Shown here in pieces: positions 1 to 6,058 of a stretch of 10,435 nt of DNA. Position 1 is the first letter of the stretch. Each line of letters starts with the position of its first letter. The stretch covers positions 1 through 10,435 of the forward strand of contig CAYUBE010000025.1 of the NCBI GenBank assembly GCA_964442965.1, in the 5' to 3' direction. The translations under genes and the position numbers were made by a program. Origin of the DNA: CAJAQL01 sp964442965 (GTDB lineage: Bacteria > Patescibacteriota > Minisyncoccia > UBA6257 > 2-01-FULL-56-20). The notes under the pieces were generated by a model. That model was not told the DNA's origin. It did not search any database and was given only the letters and a program-made list of their open reading frames with translations.

Positions 1-285
1 TTACCCCTGTTTTCTGCTAAAATAGGTTTGAAGAAAGAGGTAGAGCTGCGCAATACATAGGACAGAACTGTTTTCTAAAAAATTTAACCGCGCTTCGCGG
101 AGCGAAGCGTATGGTGGGGTGGGGGTGGAAACAAGAATACGGTTTTTCAGAGAGAGGTTGGAGCCGAAGATTTTTTGGAGGGAGAGTTTTTTGGAGGGGA
201 GATCGCCGCTTTTATTTTGGTATAACACTTGCCCCACACCACCCGTGCGCGTGTTATGAATCTTGCCAATGCAAGAGCATGGCAC
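1..285 (-). pseudogene. ORF carrying an orphan copy of the recombinase C-terminal tail
   Basis: This 94-codon frame starts with a novel 26-residue N-terminus. It then encodes the recombinase tail (starting SGDLPSKK) through the left inverted repeat, and ends in a unique tail, QLYLFLQTYFSRKQG. It begins 3 bp after the stop of the Ltp-repeat gene and has a Shine-Dalgarno-like AGGGAG just upstream of the ATG, so it could be translated as a fourth cistron. It has no catalytic, recombinase or zinc-ribbon domain. The N-terminal part does not look like a protein domain. I read it mainly as the alternative 3' end that the recombinase gene would acquire if the enclosed segment inverted, or as the remnant of a second recombinase copy. 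Independent function is doubtful. Confidence 0.35.
49..212. repeat. Left copy of a perfect 164-bp inverted repeat
   Basis: The reverse complement of this stretch is identical, base for base, to 3297-3460. Both copies stop matching abruptly at both ends, so the boundaries are sharp. Read on the minus strand it encodes the same 53 residues as the C-terminal tail of the serine recombinase. It contains an internal hairpin at 91-109 (CGCTTCGC stem, 3-base loop). With the right copy it encloses about 3.08 kb carrying four genes. Perfect identity implies recent duplication, ongoing recombination or gene conversion, or an assembly artefact. Confidence 0.97.
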
Positions 286-288
286 TCC

Positions 289-1131
289 CTATTGTGTTAA
301 ACCAACCGCGTTAGCTCCATACTCAGCTTGTGCTTGCGTGAATTGGTCATGCTCTAGCTGTGCGATGAGACTGCCGCGCGAAAATGCGGAATATGACATG
401 TACTGCTGAGCCGCTTTAGCCGCCTCCGCATTCCAATCAGCGCCCGAATTATCTGCACCGTACTCAGCCTGTGCTTGTGTGAATTGGTCGTGTTCAAGTT
501 GAGCAGCTAGTCCGCCCTGAGAAAATGCCGAGTAATTTAAATACTGTTGTGCCGCTTTGAGCGCCTCTGCGTTCCAGTCCGCGCCAGAATTATCTGCGCC
601 ATACGTCGCATCGGCCTGTGAGAATTGATCGTGCTCTAATTGAGCAACTAGTCCATCATGTGAGAATGCCGTGTAGTTCAAATATTGCTGTGCGGCTCTG
701 AGTGCATTTTGTTGGCTTACCGTTGCGCTTGATCCGGCTGAAACAGTTTGGCTGTTTGATTGCTGAACTGGAGGCGGCGTCGGTGTGGGTTGATTTACTA
801 CCGCTCCATTCTGACTTCCGGCAGAAGTTTTTTTGCTTGGAGCGGGCGTGTTATTCGTCTGCGTAGATTGTGTTGGAGTATTAGGGGTAGGAGTCGTTGA
901 CTGATTAGCTGTGTTTGAAGTGTTCTGCGGCGCGGGCGTAGTTGCCGGAGGAGTATTTGTAGAAGCTGGTTGTCCCGTAATGCCGATGAGGACAAAGAAG
1001 ACAATGATTGCTCCTCCAAAATATACCAAGACCTCCTTGCGTGATTTAAGTTTTAGAGTGGATGGTTTTACTAGTCCGACAATTATGCACACGACGGAAA
1101 CCAATAATAGAATTATGAAAAGAGTTGTCAT
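289..1131 (-). CDS. Membrane-anchored protein with three Ltp-type repeats (putative superinfection exclusion)
   Basis: The protein has 280 residues. Two hydrophobic segments (about 4-21 and 34-52) flank a basic loop (22-32). By the positive-inside rule this puts the C-terminal part outside the cell. A Pro/Thr/Ser/Asn-rich linker spans about 54-140. Three near-identical repeats follow at 143-189, 190-236 and 237-280, each with the pattern AQQYL-(N/S)Y-x-AFS...QLEHDQF...A-x-YGA. This matches the Ltp domain (Pfam Lipoprotein_Ltp), found in the lipoprotein of Streptococcus phage TP-J34 that blocks DNA injection by related phages. The third repeat lacks the usual DWNAE end and stops at AVGLTQ. No lipobox is seen; the anchor is a transmembrane pair. 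The gene begins 2 bp after the stop of the upstream membrane gene, so it is probably translationally coupled. The domain assignment is strong; the exclusion role is inferred. Confidence 0.85.
   Translation of the reverse strand: MTTLFIILLLVSVVCIIVGLVKPSTLKLKSRKEVLVYFGGAIIVFFVLIGITGQPASTNTPPATTPAPQNTSNTANQSTTPTPNTPTQSTQTNNTPAPSKKTSAGSQNGAVVNQPTPTPPPVQQSNSQTVSAGSSATVSQQNALRAAQQYLNYTAFSHDGLVAQLEHDQFSQADATYGADNSGADWNAEALKAAQQYLNYSAFSQGGLAAQLEHDQFTQAQAEYGADNSGADWNAEAAKAAQQYMSYSAFSRGSLIAQLEHDQFTQAQAEYGANAVGLTQ
292..705 (-). repeat. Tandem 141-bp repeats encoding the Ltp domains (2.9 copies)
   Basis: Repeat units lie at 565-705, 424-564 and 292-423, a period of exactly 47 codons. The two downstream units are closest to each other, for example QLEHDQFTQAQAEYGA in both. 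The third unit is 44 codons and diverges at its end. High identity at a fixed period makes copy-number change by slippage or recombination plausible. Confidence 0.9.
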
Positions 1132-1133
1132 TT

Positions 1134-1655
1134 TTATTTGTTTTGATTTTCTGGTTGGTCAAAGACCTTTCCGCAATATCGACACTTTTTCGCTTCGACC
1201 TTGATGGGTTCAGCGCAGTCGGGACATTTTTTCATGCCTACATTAGCCGTTGTAGCTAGCGATTTCTTTTTGAACGAATTTGCGATGAAGTGGAAAATAA
1301 TTCCAAAGAACAGTGCGACGACCACGCCAATCACTAAGGCCATTGTGCCGACGACAGCCCCAGCAAAACTTCCTTGATTCGCGGAGAGAGCGAGGATAAA
1401 GACAGTAATGGGAGCGAAAAATGTAGCTATTTCGGCAATGCGGAAAATTCTTGCAAGTGCTTGATATTTTTCCTGTCGGACGACTAAGAGAACTATGATA
1501 ACTAGAAATACCCAAAACCAAGCAAGGCCAGTTGCATTTGCTGTAATCCACGATAGTTCTTGCGTTAGGATAAATGCCGGAAGGATAGCCGCGAAAAGCT
1601 TGATTAAGAGATTCATATCTTTTCCCTGATCTTTATCCTTCACCTCTTTATCCAT
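1134..1655 (-). CDS. Four-helix membrane protein with a C-terminal zinc ribbon
   Basis: The protein has 173 residues. Hydrophobic segments lie at about 15-33, 42-60, 72-92 and 98-126. A short basic stretch follows (NSFKKK), then a zinc ribbon with Cys144, Cys147, Cys158 and Cys161 (CPDC...CRYCG). This resembles the small UPF0547-type ribbon often attached to membrane proteins. The ribbon is probably cytoplasmic because it follows a basic segment after an even number of helices. The start is uncertain. The ATG at 1655 lies 4 bp after the repressor stop but has no Shine-Dalgarno. The in-frame ATG at 1616 (residue 14) has AGGGA at a good spacing and would give 160 residues. It is the middle gene of the repressor operon. 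Its role is unknown; it may accompany the Ltp protein in the envelope. Confidence 0.8.
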   Translation of the reverse strand: MDKEVKDKDQGKDMNLLIKLFAAILPAFILTQELSWITANATGLAWFWVFLVIIVLLVVRQEKYQALARIFRIAEIATFFAPITVFILALSANQGSFAGAVVGTMALVIGVVVALFFGIIFHFIANSFKKKSLATTANVGMKKCPDCAEPIKVEAKKCRYCGKVFDQPENQNK

Positions 1656-1659
1656 AAGT

Positions 1660-1881
1660 TTATTTTATGAAATAATTGATGTCCTTATTGTATATCTTCG
1701 CAAACCGCTTTAGTTCTATCACATCCACTCTCTGCTGCCCCGATTCAATGTTTGAGATGTGCGACTGCGGACGGCCTATCTTCTTCGCAACTTGGAGTTG
1801 TGAAAGCCCTGCTTCCAGTCGGGCTTTGCGTAGTCGCCCAACAAAATAGGCATACTCCTTTGTTTGGATGGACTTAGTCAT
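1660..1881 (-). CDS. XRE/Cro-family HTH transcriptional regulator
   Basis: The protein has 73 residues and is a single HTH_3-type DNA-binding domain. The core spans about 12-66, with the recognition region GLSQLQVAKKIGRPQSHISNIESG, then a helix (ELKRFAKIY) closing the five-helix bundle. The ATG at 1881 is preceded on the minus strand by AGGA with 8 bp spacing. It is the first gene of the three-gene leftward operon and is divergent from the recombinase. The intergenic stretch holds a near-perfect palindrome plus repeated half sites, so the protein probably represses both the recombinase and its own operon, as small phage or ICE repressors do. There is no extra effector or protease domain, so what relieves repression cannot be read from the sequence. 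Confidence 0.9.
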   Translation of the reverse strand: MTKSIQTKEYAYFVGRLRKARLEAGLSQLQVAKKIGRPQSHISNIESGQQRVDVIELKRFAKIYNKDINYFIK

Positions 1882-1894
1882 ATACTAAATCCTG

Positions 1895-1928
1895 TATCCA
1901 ATAAGTCAATATCCAAACTTTGGATATT
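1895..1928. promoter_or_regulatory. Operator array between the repressor and recombinase genes
   Basis: A palindrome ATATCCAA-N3-TTGGATAT lies at 1909-1927, with one more pairing base on each side. A further direct half site TATCCAA lies at 1895-1901, 15 bp upstream of the matching half at 1910. The right edge of the palindrome is just upstream of the predicted recombinase -10 (TATATT, 1933-1938), so bound repressor would cover the -35 region. It also covers the only candidate -35 for the leftward operon (TTGACT, minus strand, 1909-1904). Repressor binding is inferred from position and symmetry. Confidence 0.65.
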
Positions 1929-1932
1929 ATGA

Positions 1933-1938
1933 TATATT
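1933..1938 (+). promoter_or_regulatory. Predicted -10 box of the recombinase gene
   Basis: TATATT ends 7 bp before the ATG at 1946, so transcription would start on or next to the start codon (leaderless). No good -35 is visible; that position is occupied by the operator palindrome. The spacing matches the clearer leaderless promoters at 5042-5070 and 9587-9614. Confidence 0.4.
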
Positions 1939-1945
1939 GGGAAAT

Positions 1946-3487
1946 ATGCCTACATACTTTCTCTACGCCCGCAAAAGCACCGATGTTGAGGATAAACAAG
2001 TCCTCTCAATAGACGCGCAGCTCTCGGAGTTGCGCTCTCTCGCCAAGCACGAAGGGTTGCAGATTGTGGCCGAGTTTGTAGAGAAGCGATCTGCCAAGGT
2101 GCCCGGCCGTCCCGTCTTTAACGACATGATCCGGCGCATAATTGCGGGAGAGGCACAGGGCATTGTTTGTTGGAAGATAGATCGACTCGCCCGTAATCCG
2201 GTAGACGGCGGACAGATCAGTTGGCTTTTACAGCAGTCCGTCATTCAGCACGTCCAAACCCACGACCGCAGCTTTCTCCCTGCCGATAATGTGTTGATGA
2301 TGTCCGTCGAGTTGGGAATGGCCAACCAATACATCCGCGACTTGAGCGCGAATACGAAACGAGGCCAGCGAGAGAAAGCGAGACGCGGCGAGTATCCGGG
2401 TCTTGCTCCATTGGGCTATATAAACAATCCCAGAACAAAGCGTGTTGAGGTTGATCGCAGGAAGGCTCCCGCTATACGGGCGGCCTTCGAGTTGTACGCC
2501 GAGAACAAATCCCGCTTTGAGGACGTCGCCGCATATCTCTACGAGCGAGGCGTGAGAACCAAGAAGATCAATAAGTCCGGCAGTAGCGGTGATAAGCCCT
2601 TGAAGAAGGACAGCATAAAGAAGATGCTCACCAACCCCTTCTACTACGGCCATTTCGAGTACGCCGGAGAGATGTATAAGGGCGTGCATACGCCGCTCAT
2701 ATCAAAACAGCTATTCGATAAAGTGCAGAGTGTTTTAGAATTACGCGGCAGACAACGGCACAAGCCCAAGAACGAGCCGCAGCCCTTGTGCGGCATCATG
2801 CGTTGCGGCGAGTGCGGAGGAATGATAACCGGAGAAGTAATTACCAAGCACCAGAAAAACGGCAACGTCCACCGCTACGTCTATTATCGCTGTACCAAGA
2901 AACGCGGCCTATGCTCTCAATCATACATCCGCGAGGAAACGTTGAGCACTCAACTCTCCGATCTGCTTTCGTTCTACGTTATGCCTACAGACTGGACGCA
3001 AGAGCTATACCACCTAGCTAACGAGGACGAGCAGAAAGCCGATTCTGTTGCTACAGCAGCCGTGCAAGAATTGCGAGTCAAGATCGGCCAACTGGATGCC
3101 AAGATGAGCCGCTTCGTTGATCTCTATTCCGAACAGGACATAGACCGCGATACCTATCTTGAGCGGAAGCATGCGCTCATGTCTGAGCGCAAGTCGGCCG
3201 AGGAACAGATCGCCCGACTGGAACGCGACGCTACGCTTTGGCTCCAACCTCTGCGGGATTTTATAAATGACGCGTCATTATTGGACAAAACGATACAAAG
3301 CGGCGATCTCCCCTCCAAAAAACTCTCCCTCCAAAAAATCTTCGGCTCCAACCTCTCTCTGAAAAACCGTATTCTTGTTTCCACCCCCACCCCACCATAC
3401 GCTTCGCTCCGCGAAGCGCGGTTAAATTTTTTAGAAAACAGTTCTGTCCTATGTATTGCGGTGTGTCTCGGTCTAGAACTTTCCTGA
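1946..3487 (+). CDS. Large serine recombinase (site-specific integrase/invertase)
   Basis: The protein has 513 residues from the ATG at 1946. An in-frame TTG at 1937 would add three residues but has no support. The resolvase domain (about 1-145) has YARKS with likely nucleophile Ser11 and the arginine motif KIDRLARNP (77-85). The Recombinase domain (about 150-275) starts near GLAPLGY. A zinc ribbon (Cys287, Cys290, Cys316, Cys323) is followed by a coiled coil (about 365-430). This is the standard order for large serine recombinases, which cut and rejoin DNA through a 5'-phosphoserine link. Residues about 452-505 are encoded by the right inverted repeat, and the last eight (VCLGLELS) by unique DNA beyond it. 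Expression is probably controlled by the divergent HTH repressor. It is the obvious candidate for moving or inverting the module it lies in. The family call is certain; the substrate sites are not known. Confidence 0.96.
   Translation: MPTYFLYARKSTDVEDKQVLSIDAQLSELRSLAKHEGLQIVAEFVEKRSAKVPGRPVFNDMIRRIIAGEAQGIVCWKIDRLARNPVDGGQISWLLQQSVIQHVQTHDRSFLPADNVLMMSVELGMANQYIRDLSANTKRGQREKARRGEYPGLAPLGYINNPRTKRVEVDRRKAPAIRAAFELYAENKSRFEDVAAYLYERGVRTKKINKSGSSGDKPLKKDSIKKMLTNPFYYGHFEYAGEMYKGVHTPLISKQLFDKVQSVLELRGRQRHKPKNEPQPLCGIMRCGECGGMITGEVITKHQKNGNVHRYVYYRCTKKRGLCSQSYIREETLSTQLSDLLSFYVMPTDWTQELYHLANEDEQKADSVATAAVQELRVKIGQLDAKMSRFVDLYSEQDIDRDTYLERKHALMSERKSAEEQIARLERDATLWLQPLRDFINDASLLDKTIQSGDLPSKKLSLQKIFGSNLSLKNRILVSTPTPPYASLREARLNFLENSSVLCIAVCLGLELS
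3297..3460. repeat. Right copy of the perfect 164-bp inverted repeat (inside the recombinase 3' end)
   Basis: This is identical to the reverse complement of 49-212. It lies within the recombinase reading frame, starting in codon 451. The internal hairpin is at 3400-3418. Beyond 3460 the sequence differs completely from that beyond the left copy, so each copy gives the frame a different end: VCLGLELS here and QLYLFLQTYFSRKQG at the left copy. Confidence 0.97.
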
Positions 3488-3515
3488 TGCAAGCCCCACA
3501 AGCGTTCTTTGAGGA

Positions 3516-3776
3516 TTAAGCAGGACGACCAAATGAGGCGTCCCGGTCGGGGTCATTTTTTAGGAAATCAACTTTCCAGTGCCGTTCACCCGTCGGATCG
3601 GGATTGGTTCCAGAGCGTCGCCAGCCCGGCGTGGGAAAATCCAGCGTTATCGGGCTTTTTGCGTTATACGTTACAGTCAACGATTCTCCACGTGCTCCCT
3701 GAACCGTTTTGGGATTTTCAGCACCAAGCCGGGGTAGACTCGTGATAACTGCGGCCGTAAGTTCTTCAATGGTCAT
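3516..3776 (-). CDS. Small protein of unknown function
   Basis: The protein has 86 residues. The ATG at 3776 is preceded on the minus strand by GAGGAG about 11 bp upstream. The leader (TTTTTGAGGAGATAATC) closely resembles the one in front of the next gene upstream, which supports this frame over the opposite-strand frame at 3509-3745. The N-terminus MTIEELTAAVITSLP looks helical. The rest is rich in Pro, Asp, Gly and Thr and ends RDASFGRPA, with no domain I recognise. It lies 78 bp downstream of the zinc-ribbon gene on the same strand and is probably co-transcribed. Its stop is 28 bp from the recombinase stop, tail to tail, so the edge of the recombinase module lies just beside its 3' end. 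Confidence 0.6.
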   Translation of the reverse strand: MTIEELTAAVITSLPRLGAENPKTVQGARGESLTVTYNAKSPITLDFPTPGWRRSGTNPDPTGERHWKVDFLKNDPDRDASFGRPA

Positions 3777-3854
3777 AGCGTGATTATCTCCTCAAAAACA
3801 CGTTCCGTCAAAATGAGATAAATAAGACACTTTTCGCTATCTCGCAGATATATC

Positions 3855-4976
3855 TTATTTCGCCTCTTTTGTGGGACCCGCGGCCTTTTTCATTTTGATG
3901 CGCACGAGTTCTACGAGATCTTCCTCGCGTTCGTAAGCGTGGAAGCGCCCCGTGAGAAATCCCAAACGATACGAGATTCCGTCGCTCATCAAGCGCCAAT
4001 TGGTTGATTCGAGCACGGTCATTAGGAGTTTCTGGAGCTCATGAATGCTGTCATATTCCTTTCGATCGGATTTGGCGTCCTGGGCGCTGAATTCAACCGT
4101 CACGTCTTTCCCAATCACCGGCTTTCCAAGATCGAACTTCACGTAGCCGGATTTTTCGACAGGCTCGCGCAGAAGATTCTCGAGTTCGACGATCGTAAGT
4201 TTTTTTATTTTCGCCACGGCATCGTAGATATCCTTCTCTTTTTCCTTCTGCTTCCATCGGTCGACCATCTCGCCCATCCCGCGCGCCCGCTCTTTTTCTG
4301 CAGGATATTGAGCGAGGGCCTTGGCGTCGTTCATACCAAACCGCTCCTTGTCTTCCTCGAACTTCTTCGGATCTTCTTTTTCTGCGGACACATACGGTTT
4401 TTCCGCTAGGTCGATAGTGACGGTGTCCGTGTGGCCGCACTTCGGACAAGTATTGACCGACGTAATCACGTCGCCCTTCCGTGTGTCAGATGAGGCGACT
4501 TCCGCATCGCACTTCTCGCAGTGGATATAAAAACGTTCGCCGTCATCATAGAGCGCCTCCCGTTTCCCGCAGGAATTGCATTCGATGATGAAAAGAACGC
4601 GGAGGCGTTCATCATTAATGTCGGATGATAGATGCTTATGTTCGCATTTCATCGTGCCGCCGCACACGACGCATCGGCTGCGAGGGATAGGCGCTTCGGC
4701 GAGGAGGCGGTCCTTTTCTTTGTCCTTCGCCATCCACTTGTCGACGGTTGCTTCCCGTTCCATATACCGATCGCCGACCATGAAGTAGAGCGTGACGCGA
4801 TACATGGAATTCACCGTCCGCAAAATTTCCTTCTCATCCATCTCCTTGGCTTTGGGATCGGCGCGCATCGACTTCAGCGTCTCCTGAAACGTATGCAGGA
4901 GGTTGCGGCATTGGTAGACCGTGCCGTGGTCATAGCGGCCGACGTACTCCTGCCGAGGCTTGAGATAGGATTCCAT
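3855..4976 (-). CDS. Double zinc-ribbon protein of unknown function
   Basis: The protein has 373 residues from the ATG at 4976. The frame stays open to a TTG at 4994, but GAGAGA about 10 bp before the ATG supports the shorter form. The middle holds two CxxC pairs of pairs: Cys102/105 with Cys133/136 and Cys153/156 with Cys177/180 (CVVC, CNSC, CEKC, CPKCGHTD). They look like two zinc ribbons. The N-terminal part (1-95) is helical and charged. Residues about 195-265 are very rich in Lys, Glu and Asp and probably coiled. The C-terminal part ends in a compact helical segment with ESTNWRLMSDGISYRLG. Zinc ribbons of this kind occur in nucleic-acid-binding and scaffold proteins, but I cannot name the family. 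It is divergent from the gene at 5077 and heads a leftward pair with the small gene at 3516. Confidence 0.8.
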   Translation of the reverse strand: MESYLKPRQEYVGRYDHGTVYQCRNLLHTFQETLKSMRADPKAKEMDEKEILRTVNSMYRVTLYFMVGDRYMEREATVDKWMAKDKEKDRLLAEAPIPRSRCVVCGGTMKCEHKHLSSDINDERLRVLFIIECNSCGKREALYDDGERFYIHCEKCDAEVASSDTRKGDVITSVNTCPKCGHTDTVTIDLAEKPYVSAEKEDPKKFEEDKERFGMNDAKALAQYPAEKERARGMGEMVDRWKQKEKEKDIYDAVAKIKKLTIVELENLLREPVEKSGYVKFDLGKPVIGKDVTVEFSAQDAKSDRKEYDSIHELQKLLMTVLESTNWRLMSDGISYRLGFLTGRFHAYEREEDLVELVRIKMKKAAGPTKEAK

Positions 4977-5041
4977 TTCCGGATTATCTCTCAAAAATAA
5001 GCCTAGTCAAACCGAGTTACCAGGACCTATTTCCGCGGTTT

Positions 5042-5070
5042 TTGCCAGGATTGAGATACGGCGTCATAAT
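5042..5070 (+). promoter_or_regulatory. Sigma70-type leaderless promoter of the 5077 gene
   Basis: A -35 TTGCCA (5042-5047) and a -10 CATAAT (5065-5070) are separated by 17 bp. Each matches the consensus at five of six positions. The predicted transcription start, 7 bp after the -10, falls on the A of the ATG at 5077, so the mRNA would be leaderless. No Shine-Dalgarno is present, which agrees. Confidence 0.65.
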
Positions 5071-5076
5071 AATTTC

Positions 5077-5385
5077 ATGAAAAAAGAACCCCGAAAATAC
5101 ACCCTTGACGACGTGCTCCCTCCGCACACGATCGATGACGTGATCGACTTCGACGACGAGGACGAAGCTGTCGAGTTTTGGGAACGGGAGATCGACTCAT
5201 TATTCGAACGGCTGTACTCAAAGATCGGGAGAAAGCTTACCAAAGAAGAATATTACGGCGTGCTTGATATCGTGGAAGAATTCTCGCCGAAAAACAGCGA
5301 CGGCGATATTTGCGGGCCATATTACCCTTTCGGCCGCGCGTGGCAGATCTATCAGTACAGAAAAGAACATCAAAACCATAAATAG
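5077..5385 (+). CDS. Small acidic protein of unknown function
   Basis: The protein has 102 residues. The start is fixed by a leaderless promoter ending 6 bp upstream. The N-terminus is basic (MKKEPRKYTLDDVLP). A strongly acidic stretch follows (about 18-40, with DFDDEDE), then an amphipathic helical region (EREIDSLFERLYSKIG) and a Gly/Pro/Tyr-rich C-terminal part (GPYYPFGRAW). I recognise no catalytic motif or membrane segment. The compact acidic form would suit an antitoxin, an anti-restriction DNA mimic or a small structural protein, but nothing decides among these. The next gene follows after 15 bp on the same strand, so the two probably form an operon. It diverges from the double zinc-ribbon gene. 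Confidence 0.7.
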   Translation: MKKEPRKYTLDDVLPPHTIDDVIDFDDEDEAVEFWEREIDSLFERLYSKIGRKLTKEEYYGVLDIVEEFSPKNSDGDICGPYYPFGRAWQIYQYRKEHQNHK

Positions 5386-5400
5386 GCTCATTCAAAATAG

Positions 5401-5865
5401 ATGGGAAAACCACAAATATTAGAAAAGTTGTCTCAAAAACTAAAATCGGTTCCAGAATCGGAAGAAAGCGTCGTTTACATTTTATCCAGAATCAGAAAGA
5501 TACTGGAGATCGATGATCATCCGGAGAAATATCAGATTCTGAATTTTTATTGCAACCTGGCCTTGCATTCGAAGATTGATCATCCGCCCAAAATCGTGCA
5601 AGAAAAATTGGCGAGAATTGCGGATGGAACGGATTACGGACAGTCCATGATTGGCTTCGGCGATTTACGTGATCAGTTTCTAAAATTTTTTATTGAACAC
5701 AACTTGCCGAATTTTTACGAGAGAAGCACCCCTAAGGAGCGAAAACATCTGTACCAGCTACTTTTAAATATTTACGATGAAACCCCGATCTACACGCAGT
5801 ATCGTGATGCCAAATATAGAGTTGAGGTTGATGTAAACGGGACGATTTCTTTTAGTCCCGCATAG
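5401..5865 (+). CDS. Helical cytoplasmic protein of unknown function
   Basis: The protein has 154 residues, mostly predicted helix, with no signal peptide or membrane segment. The N-terminal region (MGKPQILEKLSQKLKSV) is basic. A segment around 33-60 (RKILEIDDHPEKYQILNFYCNLALHSKI) and a central helical block (LRDQFLKFFIEHNLPNFY) follow. The end is beta-like (YRVEVDVNGTISFSPA), and the C-terminal VDVNGTISF could form a strand pair. I cannot assign a family. There is no Shine-Dalgarno; it follows the 5077 gene after 15 bp and is likely read from the same promoter. A weak hairpin plus a seven-T run begins at its stop codon. Confidence 0.7.
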   Translation: MGKPQILEKLSQKLKSVPESEESVVYILSRIRKILEIDDHPEKYQILNFYCNLALHSKIDHPPKIVQEKLARIADGTDYGQSMIGFGDLRDQFLKFFIEHNLPNFYERSTPKERKHLYQLLLNIYDETPIYTQYRDAKYRVEVDVNGTISFSPA

Positions 5866-5895
5866 ACGTCCCCGTCCCGTGTCTACGATTTTTTT
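5863..5895 (+). terminator. Possible weak intrinsic terminator after the 5077-5865 pair
   Basis: TAGAC (5863-5867, including the stop codon) can pair with GTCTA (5881-5885), followed by seven T at 5889-5895. The stem is only 5 bp with a long GC-rich loop. A competing stem CGGGAC/GTCCCG (5838-5843 with 5855-5860 or 5874-5879) may contribute. The T run is convincing, the stem is weak. Confidence 0.35.
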
Positions 5896-5921
5896 GCTTT
5901 TTCTTCCAGTACCTCTATACT
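5894..5921 (+). promoter_or_regulatory. Possible promoter reading into the structured intergenic region
   Basis: A weak -35 TTGCTT (5894-5899) and a good -10 TATACT (5916-5921) are 16 bp apart. The predicted start is near 5928, ahead of the hairpin cluster. It could serve a small RNA or the packaging cassette beginning at 6265. The -10 overlaps a 6-bp hairpin stem (5906-5923). Confidence 0.35.
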
Positions 5922-6021
5922 GGTAGTAACAATCGTTTTTGAAAAAAGACGTCTGTGGGAATGGCCTTGCAAAAGGCGGACCGCAGCTCCCGCATCCTCC
6001 GACCGGAATGTCGGTAAAATA

Positions 6022-6058
6022 CCTGAATAAGGATAGGAAGGTATTCCTGTATAAGGAT
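6022..6058. repeat. Pair of iteron-like 13-mers with an interleaved inverted repeat
   Basis: CCTGAATAAGGAT (6022-6034) and CCTGTATAAGGAT (6046-6058) differ at one base and are spaced 24 bp, about two helical turns and a bit. AATACCT/AGGTATT (6018-6045) overlaps them. A protein binding site, perhaps for the adjacent ParB-like or terminase-small protein, is a guess from position. Confidence 0.5.

Noticed and set aside
1946..3487. Recoded UGA (as in Absconditabacteria/Gracilibacteria)
   Set aside because: The recombinase ends naturally at TGA and no gene contains an in-frame TGA.
231..3497. Direct 8-mer GCCCCACA near both repeats (231-238, 3490-3497) as an attachment core
   Set aside because: Too short, at different distances and on different sides of the two repeats; chance is likely.
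3461..3535. Possible tRNA as integration site after the recombinase
   Set aside because: The reverse strand has GTTCTAGACC, superficially like a T-loop, but the flanking five bases do not pair and no cloverleaf forms.
3509..3745. 78-codon plus-strand frame
   Set aside because: The opposite-strand frame 3516-3776 has a strong GAGGAG site and a leader resembling its neighbour; this one has neither.
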